NCBI GenBank assembly: GCA_903909415.1
Contig: CAIVVS010000186.1
Location: 1 to 26,696 of the forward strand
Source of the DNA: an uncultured Pseudomonadota bacterium
GTDB lineage: Bacteria > Pseudomonadota > Gammaproteobacteria > Burkholderiales > SG8-39
Direction: 5' to 3'
DNA length: 26,696 nt
Shown: positions 1-6,890 of the stretch, one piece after another
How positions within the stretch are numbered: the stretch's first letter is position 1
Layout of the letters: each line of letters starts with the position of its first letter
Notes under the pieces: model-generated
What the model was told of the DNA's origin: nothing
Seen by the model: the letters and a program-made list of their open reading frames with translations, nothing else
Database searches by the model: none
Program-made: the position numbers and the translations under genes

Positions 1-522
1 GACGAGACCCGCCCGGTGAATCCGGACAGCGACCGCGCGCGACGGCGCGTCGACGCCGAGCGCCTGTGGCTGGAGTGGGGCGCGCGGCGCGGCGTGCGCA
101 TCGTGGTGCTGCGCGCGCCGGGCATCTACGCCGCCGACCGGCTGTCGCTGGAGCGCATCCGCCGCGGCACGCCCGCGCTGCGCGAGGAAGACGACGTCTA
201 TACCAACCACATCCACGCCGATGACCTGGCGATGATGCTGGTCACTGCGCTGGAGCACCCGGACGCGCACGGCGTGTACAACGCGAGCGACGATTCGGCG
301 CTGCGCATGGGCGAGTGGTTCGACCTGCTGGCCGACCGCCACGGCCTGCCGCGCCCGCCGCGCATCCCGCTCGCCGAAGCGGCCGCGCGCATCCCCGCGC
401 CGCTGCTCAGCTTCATGCGCGAATCGCGCCGGCTGGACAACTCGCGCATCAAGCGCGAACTGGGCGTGCGCCTCGCCTACCCGACGGTGCGCGAGGGCGT
501 GCCGGACCGGTCCGGCACATGA
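1..522 (+). CDS. NAD-dependent epimerase / SDR-family protein (3' part only)
   Basis: The reading frame is open from base 1, so the gene starts upstream and only the last 173 codons are visible; the GTG at 16 is internal. The visible part matches the C-terminal half of atypical/extended short-chain dehydrogenases (YeeZ-like or NAD-dependent epimerase type): a segment reading RIVVLRAPGIYAADRLSLER, then NHIHADDLAMMLVTAL, then GVYNASDD, which in this family line the substrate pocket after the Rossmann fold. The glycine-rich NAD(P) motif lies outside the window. The stop codon overlaps the cutA start as ATGA (519-522), so the two are probably translationally coupled. The substrate cannot be told from this part. 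Confidence 0.85.
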   Translation, partial: DETRPVNPDSDRARRRVDAERLWLEWGARRGVRIVVLRAPGIYAADRLSLERIRRGTPALREEDDVYTNHIHADDLAMMLVTALEHPDAHGVYNASDDSALRMGEWFDLLADRHGLPRPPRIPLAEAAARIPAPLLSFMRESRRLDNSRIKRELGVRLAYPTVREGVPDRSGT

Positions 523-875
523 GCGCCTCGCCGCAAGCGTCCCCGGACGACATCCTGCTGGTGCTGTCCAACCTGCCCAGCCGCGAGCTCGCGCTGACCA
601 TCGGCGACCAACTCGTGGTCGCGGGACTGGCTGCCTGCGTGAACCTCCTAGCGCCCTGCGTGTCCATCTACCGCTGGGATGGCAAGCTGCAGCGCGACGA
701 GGAATACCCGATGCTGCTCAAGACCACGCGGGCGCGCTATCCCGAACTGGAAGCCGCCTTGCGCGCAGCCCACCCGTACGAGCTGCCCGAGATCATCGCG
801 GTCCCGTTGGCGGCTGGCCTGCCGGACTACCTGGCGTGGGTGGCAAAAATGGCCGGAAATGACATAAGTGGTTGA
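519..875 (+). CDS. cutA: Divalent-cation tolerance protein CutA
   Basis: A 118-residue protein, the usual size for the trimeric CutA1 family, which is linked to copper/divalent-metal tolerance though its biochemical role is unclear. Family landmarks are present in order: LAACVNLLAPCVSIYRWDGK, then the EEYPMLLKTT strand, then HPYELPEIIAVPL near the C-terminus. It begins with ATG overlapping the upstream epimerase stop, and its TGA (873-875) lies two bases before the dsbD ATG. The cutA-dsbD pairing is common in proteobacteria, where dsbD was also named cutA2/dipZ. The longer open frame reaching back to about 315 is not used; the overlapping ATG gives the family length. Confidence 0.95.
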   Translation: MSASPQASPDDILLVLSNLPSRELALTIGDQLVVAGLAACVNLLAPCVSIYRWDGKLQRDEEYPMLLKTTRARYPELEAALRAAHPYELPEIIAVPLAAGLPDYLAWVAKMAGNDISG

Positions 876-877
876 TT

Positions 878-2758
878 ATGAATAGGTTTTCTTCATTCCT
901 GCTCGCGTTGTTGTTGGGCGTGGCGGCCTGCCTGCCGGCCACAGCGCCGGCTGCGGCTGCCGACTCGTCCAAGGCGGCGGTATCGTTGGGACAGCCAGAG
1001 CTGCTGGACCCGGACGTCGCCTTTGCGTTCTCCGCGCGCGGGCTGGACGATGGCCGCGTGGAACTGCGCTACCGGATTGCGCCGGGCTACTACCTGTACC
1101 GCGATCGTTTCCGCTTCGTCGCCGAGCCGGCCGGCGGCATCTTCGGCGGCGGCGGCGCACTGCCCACGCTGGGCACCGCGGCCTTTCCCAAGGGATTGGT
1201 GCACAAGGACGAGTTCTTCGGCGAGACCGAGATCTACCGCGGAGAACTGGTGCTGCACCTGCCGGCCGCCGGCGCGGAGCGCTTCAGGCTGGCGGTGACT
1301 TCGCAGGGCTGCGCCGACGTGGGCGTGTGCTACATCCCGCACACGCAGCGCGCCGACATCCGCATGGCGGCCTCGTCGTCCCTGCCGGCCGCGCCCTCGC
1401 TCACGCAGGGCTCGCCGCGCGACACCGGTTTCCAGAGCGAGGACGCGCGTTTCTTCGAGCGCCTGAACGACGGGCGCATCCTCACCGCGGTCGTGGTGTT
1501 CTTCCTCGCCGGCATCGCGCTCACTTTCACGCCCTGCGTGCTGCCGATGATTCCCATCCTGTCCGGGATCATCGTCGGCGAGCGCGCCGGCCGGCGCCAT
1601 GGCTTCATGCTGTCGCTGGCCTACGTGCTGGGCATGGCCGTCACCTACACCGGCATCGGCATTGCGGCGGCGATGTCGGGCCAGCTGCTGTCGGCGGCGC
1701 TGCAGAGCCCCTGGGTGCTGGTCGGCTTCGCGCTGGTGTTCGTTGCGCTGGCGCTGTCGATGATGGATGTCTGGTCGTTCTCGCCGCCGGCAGCGCTGAA
1801 CGACGCGATGCACGCGCTCACCCGGCGCCTGCCCGGCGGGCGTTACGCCGGCGTCGCGGTGATGGGCATGCTGTCCGCCGCCATCGTCAGTCCCTGCGTG
1901 GCCGCGCCGCTGGCCGGCGCGCTGCTCTACATCGGCCAGACGCGCGACGTGACCCTGGGCGGCGCGGCGCTGTTCGCCATGGCGCTGGGCATGGGCGTGC
2001 CGCTGATGCTGGTGGGCGCCACCGGTGGCGCCCTGCTGCCTCGCGCCGGCGCCTGGATGAACGCGGTGAAGCAGGTGTTCGGCGTGCTGATGCTGGGGGT
2101 GGCGCTGTGGATCGTGTCGCCGCTGCTGCCGGCGGTGGCGCAGATGCTGGCCTGGGGTGTTCTGGCGCTGGCCGCGGCGGTGCACCTGCGGGCGTTCGAC
2201 GCGCTGCCGTCGAACGCCTCGCGCTCGACCCGCTTCGGCCGCGTGGCCGGCGTGGTGCTCGCGCTGGCGGGCTTCGCGCAGCTGCTGGGCGTGATGTCGG
2301 GCGGACGCGATCCCCTGTTCCCCTTGTCCGAGGCGATCGCCGCGCGCGGCGCGGCGCCCGGCGTGCAGGCGCGTGCCGGGGAAGAAACGCATTTCGAGCG
2401 CGTGCGCACGGTGGCGGAGCTGGACGCCAGGCTCGCGTCGGCCGGACGGCCGGTGATGCTGGACTTCTATGCGGACTGGTGCGTGTCCTGCAAGGAGATG
2501 GAGCGCTTCACCTTCACCGAAGCGGGAGTGCGCGAGCGCATGCAGGGCATGCTGCTGCTGCAGGTGGACGTGACCGGCAACACCGACGAGGACCGCGCCC
2601 TGCTCAAGCGCTTCCGCCTGTTCGGCCCGCCGGGCATCGTGTTCTTCGACCGCAACGGCGGCGAGATCGCCGGGCTGCGCGTGATCGGTTACCAGAATGC
2701 CGCGCGCTTCACGCAGAGCCTGGACCTGGCCTTGGGCAGCAGCCAGGCGGGAAGTTGA
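878..2758 (+). CDS. dsbD: Thiol:disulfide interchange protein DsbD
   Basis: This 626-residue inner-membrane reductase passes electrons from cytoplasmic thioredoxin to periplasmic DsbC/DsbE-type partners. All three parts are visible: a signal peptide (about 1-29), the periplasmic alpha domain with Cys145 and Cys151 (GCADVGVCYIP), a multi-pass beta domain with Cys220 (FTPCVLPMIPIL) and Cys340 (IVSPCVAAPL), and a C-terminal thioredoxin-like gamma domain with Cys535-x-x-Cys538 (WCVSC). All six redox cysteines are present, so it should be active. ATG 878 is chosen; a TTG at 872 overlaps the cutA stop but adds only two residues. Its reductant could support the ResB/CcsB haem-attachment pathway encoded downstream, which needs reduced CXXCH cysteines (inference). 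Confidence 0.97.
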   Translation: MNRFSSFLLALLLGVAACLPATAPAAAADSSKAAVSLGQPELLDPDVAFAFSARGLDDGRVELRYRIAPGYYLYRDRFRFVAEPAGGIFGGGGALPTLGTAAFPKGLVHKDEFFGETEIYRGELVLHLPAAGAERFRLAVTSQGCADVGVCYIPHTQRADIRMAASSSLPAAPSLTQGSPRDTGFQSEDARFFERLNDGRILTAVVVFFLAGIALTFTPCVLPMIPILSGIIVGERAGRRHGFMLSLAYVLGMAVTYTGIGIAAAMSGQLLSAALQSPWVLVGFALVFVALALSMMDVWSFSPPAALNDAMHALTRRLPGGRYAGVAVMGMLSAAIVSPCVAAPLAGALLYIGQTRDVTLGGAALFAMALGMGVPLMLVGATGGALLPRAGAWMNAVKQVFGVLMLGVALWIVSPLLPAVAQMLAWGVLALAAAVHLRAFDALPSNASRSTRFGRVAGVVLALAGFAQLLGVMSGGRDPLFPLSEAIAARGAAPGVQARAGEETHFERVRTVAELDARLASAGRPVMLDFYADWCVSCKEMERFTFTEAGVRERMQGMLLLQVDVTGNTDEDRALLKRFRLFGPPGIVFFDRNGGEIAGLRVIGYQNAARFTQSLDLALGSSQAGS

Positions 2759-2761
2759 GCG

Positions 2762-2795
2762 GGCGCGCCTGGCGCGCCGCCGCGCCATCCGGCGG
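2762..2795. terminator. GC-rich hairpins between convergent dsbD and amidohydrolase genes
   Basis: The 40-bp convergent gap holds two tandem copies of the 8-bp palindrome GGCGCGCC (2762-2769 and 2771-2778) separated by one T, followed by a CCGCCG/CGGCGG stem (2777-2782 with 2790-2795, 7-nt loop). There is no T-tract on either side, so this is not a classical intrinsic terminator. It may slow polymerase or protect 3' ends in both directions. Confidence 0.3.
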
Positions 2796-2798
2796 GGA

Positions 2799-3965
2799 TC
2801 AGGCCTTCAGGATGTGCTCGACCAGCCGCACCCAGTAGGACGAGCCCACCGGGATCAGCGCGTCGTTGAAGTCGTAGTGCGGGTTGTGCAGCATGCAGCC
2901 GCCTTCGCCCGGGCCGTTGCCGGCCCAGATGTAGCAGCCGGGCTTTTTCTCCAGCATGAAGGCGAAGTCCTCCGCGCCCATGGTGGGCATCAGGTCGCGG
3001 TGCACGTTGTCCTTGCCGACCATCTGCTCCAGTACCGTCGCCGCGACCTCGGTTTCCTTGGGCCAGTTCACCGTGGGCGGGTAGCCGCGCTCGTAGCGCG
3101 CCTCGATTTTCGCGCCGTAGGCGGCGGCCACGCCGGCGCAGATGCGCTGGATGCCGGCTTCCATCTTGTCCTGCAGTTCCGGCTTGAACGCGCGCACCGT
3201 GCCGCGAAGCAGCGCGGTGTCGGGGATCACGTTCCAGGCGTCGCCCGCATGGAACTGCGTGATGGTCAGCACCGCCGCGTCCACCGGGTGGATGTTGCGC
3301 GACACCAGGGTCTGCAGCGACTGGATCAGCGCCGAGCCGACCACGATCGGGTCGATGCCGTTGTGCGGCATGGCCGCGTGCGCGCCGTGGCCGGTGATCA
3401 GGATCTCCAGCTGGTCCGAGCAGGCCATCATCGGCCCGGGCATCACCGCGAACGAGCCGACCGGCAGGCCCGGCCAGTTGTGCATGCCGTACACCGACTC
3501 CATCGGGAAGCGCTCGAACAGGCCTTCCTCGACCATGGCCTTGCCGCCGCCCTCGTGCTCCTCGGCCGGCTGGAAGATGAAGTACACCGTGCCGTCGAAA
3601 TTGCGGTGGCGCGACAGGTGCTGCGCCGCGCCCAGCAGCATCGCGGTGTGGCCGTCGTGGCCGCAGGCGTGCATGCGGCCTTCGTGGCGCGAGCGGTGCT
3701 CGAAGGTGTTGGCCTCGCCCATGGGCAGCGCATCCATGTCGGCGCGCAGGCCGATGGCGCGGTCGGACCTGCCGGCGCGCACCACGCCGACGATGCCGGT
3801 GCGGGCGATGCCCCGGTGCACTTCCACGCCCCAGGCCTCGAGCCGGTCGGCGACCAGGTCCGAGGTGCGGTTCTCGTGGAAGGCCAGTTCCGGGTGCGCG
3901 TGGATGTCGCGCCGTATGGTCGCGATCTCCTCGCGGGAATCGGATATCTCGGGGACGAGGTTCAT
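2799..3965 (-). CDS. M20-family amidohydrolase (hippurate hydrolase / aminoacylase type)
   Basis: A 388-residue cytoplasmic metallo-hydrolase of peptidase family M20, the group including hippuricase, N-acyl-amino-acid and indole-acetyl-amino-acid hydrolases. Visible motifs: RRDIHAHPELAFHE near the N-terminus, LRADMDALP (about 73-81), the metal-binding HACGHDGHTAML block (Cys101, His103, Asp104), FQPAEE (131-136) with the catalytic and metal glutamates, and a C-terminal AEDFAF segment with HNPHYDFND carrying the last metal histidine. No signal peptide. Start supported by a GGAG about 7 bases upstream of the ATG. It lies 15 bp after hemB on the same strand, so probably co-transcribed. The acyl-amino-acid substrate cannot be read from sequence. 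Confidence 0.93.
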   Translation of the reverse strand: MNLVPEISDSREEIATIRRDIHAHPELAFHENRTSDLVADRLEAWGVEVHRGIARTGIVGVVRAGRSDRAIGLRADMDALPMGEANTFEHRSRHEGRMHACGHDGHTAMLLGAAQHLSRHRNFDGTVYFIFQPAEEHEGGGKAMVEEGLFERFPMESVYGMHNWPGLPVGSFAVMPGPMMACSDQLEILITGHGAHAAMPHNGIDPIVVGSALIQSLQTLVSRNIHPVDAAVLTITQFHAGDAWNVIPDTALLRGTVRAFKPELQDKMEAGIQRICAGVAAAYGAKIEARYERGYPPTVNWPKETEVAATVLEQMVGKDNVHRDLMPTMGAEDFAFMLEKKPGCYIWAGNGPGEGGCMLHNPHYDFNDALIPVGSSYWVRLVEHILKA

Positions 3966-3980
3966 GTCGGGGCTCCGGTT

Positions 3981-5000
<1,020 letters not shown>

Positions 5001-5019
5001 TCAGGGTTATGGCGGCCCC

Positions 5020-5037
5020 TTGCATTCCACAATGCAA
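5020..5037. promoter_or_regulatory. 7-bp inverted repeat upstream of hemB
   Basis: A perfect repeat TTGCATT-CCAC-AATGCAA sits 38 bp upstream of the hemB ATG, probably within or next to its promoter/leader. It could be an operator or a leader hairpin. I recognise no specific regulator for it, and 7-bp arms may be chance. Confidence 0.35.
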
Positions 5038-5070
5038 TGGCTGCGCCGCCCTATTGTTACCCGGATTCGC

Positions 5071-5099
5071 GGAACCTTTCACGCACGGCACGGGTCAGA
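5071..5099 (+). promoter_or_regulatory. ECF/sigma-E-type promoter-like sequence ahead of the antisense RNA
   Basis: GGAACCT (5071-5077) followed after 16 bases by GTCAGA (5094-5099) resembles the GGAACTT-N15/16-GTCTAA pattern of RpoE-like sigma factors. It would place the transcript start near 5106, exactly where the first RNA stem begins. No good sigma-70 promoter is visible for this strand. Inference from pattern only. Confidence 0.3.
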
Positions 5100-5105
5100 G
5101 TTTGT

Positions 5106-5213
5106 GATGGTTGCAAGACCATCCCCGCTTCTCCTCCCTGAGCGGGTTGCCTTGTGAAAACAAGGCGATTTACCCCCCCGGCTTTTCTCCCCTTTGGCCG
5201 GGGGTTTCTTTTT
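5106..5213 (+). ncRNA. Small RNA antisense to the hemB side (anti-hemB / betaproteobacterial toxic sRNA-like)
   Basis: In the 300-bp gap between yihA and hemB (both on the minus strand) the plus strand can fold into four consecutive stem-loops: GATGGT/ACCATC (5106-5111 with 5118-5123), CCCGC/GCGGG (5124-5128 with 5142-5146), GCCTTG/CAAGGC (5149-5154 with 5161-5166), and a terminator stem CCCCCGGC/GCCGGGGG (5175-5182 with 5197-5204) followed by a T-rich tail. The second loop contains CTCCTCCCT, complementary to Shine-Dalgarno sequences. Location, strand and architecture fit the Rfam betaproteobacterial toxic small RNA, also called anti-hemB, as I remember it; the family assignment is from memory and not checked. 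No protein-coding frame of note is present. It points away from hemB and converges on yihA. Confidence 0.75.
5175..5213 (+). terminator. Intrinsic terminator of the antisense RNA
   Basis: An 8-bp all-GC stem (5175-5182 with 5197-5204) with a 14-nt loop is followed by TTTCTTTTT at 5205-5213. The T-tract lies only on the plus-strand side, so it ends a plus-strand transcript, although both flanking protein genes are on the minus strand. This is the strongest evidence for an independent RNA gene here. Confidence 0.85.
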
Positions 5214-5218
5214 CCAGA

Positions 5219-5249
5219 CCACCGGCTCCGCCTGGCGCGGGACCGGTGG
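5219..5249. terminator. Hairpin beyond the yihA 3' end
   Basis: CCACCGG (5219-5225) pairs with CCGGTGG (5243-5249), and an inner CCGC/GCGG pairs after one mismatch, around a 5-nt loop. It lies 33 bp past the yihA stop on the minus strand, with no T-tract on that side. It may form the yihA mRNA 3' end and insulate it from the facing small RNA. Confidence 0.4.
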
Positions 5250-5282
5250 ATGCCCTGGCGGGGCCGACAGGGCGCGAAGCGC

Positions 5283-5969
5283 TCAGCGGCTTTTCAGGTG
5301 CCGGGCCACGCGCTTCGGGCGCTGGCCGCGCGGCGGCGGCAAGGGCGTGGCAGGCGGCCTGACTTTCTCCGGCAGCGGCATGTCCATCCAGGTGGAAAAC
5401 ACCGCTTCGGCCTGCTCCATGCCCTGCTTCTTCAGGCTGGAGAACAGTTGCGCGCTGGCTGGCACGGCCATCGTCGCCAGTTCAGCGTTGACCTTCTTCT
5501 GGGTCGCGCTGGCTTCCTGGCGCGAGAGCTTGTCCGCCTTGGTGAGCAGGACCAGGATGGGCTTGCCGGTCGCCTCGAACCAGCGAAGCAGGCTCCAGTC
5601 GAGCTCGGTCAGCGGCAGGCGGGCATCCATGATCACCACCAGGCCCTTGAGCGCGGAGCGGGTGGCGAGGTAGTCGCCGATCAGGCGTCCCCAGGGCGCG
5701 CGCGTGGCCATCGGGACCTTGGCGTAGCCGTAGCCCGGCAGGTCGACCAGGTACTTGCCCTCGGCCACGGTGAAGAAATTCAGCAGCTGGGTGCGGCCCG
5801 GGGTCTTGCTGACGAAGGCCAGCCGGGTGCGCCCGGCCAGGGTATTGATGGCGCTGGATTTCCCGGCGTTGGAGCGACCGGCGAACGCGATTTCCCCCAC
5901 GCTGTCGGTCGGCAGGGTGCTGAGTTCGGCCACGCTGGTCTGGAACAGTGCCTTATGAAACAGGCGCAT
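5283..5969 (-). CDS. yihA: Ribosome biogenesis GTP-binding protein YihA/YsxC (EngB)
   Basis: A 228-residue TRAFAC-class GTPase needed for large ribosomal subunit assembly. G motifs: G1 GRSNAGKSS (31-39), the threonines of SKTPGRTQLLNFF as G2, G3 DLPGYG (76-81), G4 TKAD (143-146), and G5 around SSLKKQG (177-183). The C-terminus carries a proline-rich, basic tail (about 200-228; RPPATPLPPPRG then RPKRVARHLKSR), somewhat longer than in E. coli YihA, perhaps for rRNA contact (inference). It is divergent from the cytochrome c4 gene, a neighbour pair common in Betaproteobacteria. The ATG start keeps the family N-terminus ahead of FAGRSNAGKS. Confidence 0.97.
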   Translation of the reverse strand: MRLFHKALFQTSVAELSTLPTDSVGEIAFAGRSNAGKSSAINTLAGRTRLAFVSKTPGRTQLLNFFTVAEGKYLVDLPGYGYAKVPMATRAPWGRLIGDYLATRSALKGLVVIMDARLPLTELDWSLLRWFEATGKPILVLLTKADKLSRQEASATQKKVNAELATMAVPASAQLFSSLKKQGMEQAEAVFSTWMDMPLPEKVRPPATPLPPPRGQRPKRVARHLKSR

Positions 5970-6152
5970 ACGAAACCTGCCGTTTCAAATCGGGTAGAAT
6001 AGCAGGTGCCCACAGTAGTGATTCCCTCGCGTGCCTCCGGTGCGGTTTCCGGGGGTGTCCGCGACGGGCGGGCGGGGCCGGAACGGCGTCCGCCGGCAGT
6101 TCCAACCACGCGCAGTCCAACCTTCGATTGATCCCACGCCGTGATCCCGACC

Positions 6153-6782
6153 ATGCTGCGACAGACCACCCTGATTTCCCTTCTGGCCATGTTCTCCGGG
6201 GCCGCCTTCGCGGCCGACGCGCCGGCACCCGCCAAGGCCGACACCGCGCGCGGCCAGCAGATCGCGACCCAGGTGTGCGCGGCCTGCCACGGCGCCGACG
6301 GCAACAGCTCGATCCCGGCCAACCCCAAGCTGGCCGGCCAGGTGCCCGAGTACCTTGCCAAGCAGCTGATGGACTTCAAGGCCAACAAGGAGCGCAAGAA
6401 CCCGGTCATGACGGGGTTCGCCGCGGCGCTGAGTCCCGAGGACATGAAGGCCGTGGCCGCGTACTACGCCTCCCAGGCGGCCAAGCCCGGTGCGGCCAAG
6501 AACAAGGAAACCATCGTTGCCGGCCAGAAGCTTTGGCGCGGTGGCGACGTGGCGCGCGGCATCGCCGCCTGCGCCTCCTGCCACGGCGCGGCCGGCGCGG
6601 GCATCCCGCAGCAGTATCCGCGCCTGGCGGGGCAGTATGCCGAGTACACCGAGGCGCAACTCAAGGCGTTCCGCGCCGGCGAGCGCGCCAACGACGCGAA
6701 CAAGATGATGCGCATGGTCTCCGCGCGCCTGACGGACGCCGATATCCGTGCCGTGTCGGATTACGTTGCCGGCCTAAAATAA
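6153..6782 (+). CDS. Diheme cytochrome c4
   Basis: A 209-residue periplasmic electron carrier made of two tandem class-I cytochrome c domains. A Sec signal peptide (1-20, ending GAAFA) precedes haem-binding motif CAACH (Cys42, Cys45, His46) and a second CASCH (Cys140, Cys143, His144). Likely axial methionines are Met86 (NPVMTGFA) and one of Met185/186/188 (NKMMRM). Cytochromes c4 usually donate electrons to terminal oxidases. ATG 6153 is chosen over GTG 6141 because it gives a normal signal peptide; no strong Shine-Dalgarno is seen. The only promoter-like element upstream is TAGAAT at 5995-6000, with a poor -35. A terminator follows, separating it from resB, whose product would help mature it. 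Confidence 0.96.
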   Translation: MLRQTTLISLLAMFSGAAFAADAPAPAKADTARGQQIATQVCAACHGADGNSSIPANPKLAGQVPEYLAKQLMDFKANKERKNPVMTGFAAALSPEDMKAVAAYYASQAAKPGAAKNKETIVAGQKLWRGGDVARGIAACASCHGAAGAGIPQQYPRLAGQYAEYTEAQLKAFRAGERANDANKMMRMVSARLTDADIRAVSDYVAGLK

Positions 6783-6817
6783 GGCTGGCTCCCGGGCGTA
6801 CAGCCCGCTGACCGCAG

Positions 6818-6842
6818 GGGTGGCCGCGCGCCACCCTTTTTT
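6818..6842 (+). terminator. Intrinsic terminator after cytochrome c4
   Basis: GGGTGGC (6818-6824) pairs with GCCACCC (6830-6836) around a 5-nt loop and is followed directly by six T (6837-6842). It lies 35 bp past the stop, so cytochrome c4 and resB are probably separate or only partly linked transcripts. Confidence 0.85.
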
Positions 6843-6890
6843 GTTTCCCGGCGGCTTGGTTGCCTGCCCTCCCAGGATGAAACCTCACCC

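Noticed and set aside
872..878. TTG at 872 as start of dsbD
   Set aside because: ATG at 878 gives a normal signal peptide and is the stronger start; the difference is only two codons.
893..2788. Long minus-strand open frame (about 630 codons) opposite dsbD
   Set aside because: Its translation is Arg/His/Gln-rich low-complexity sequence with no family features. Such frames are expected opposite GC-rich genes, and dsbD carries all six redox cysteines.
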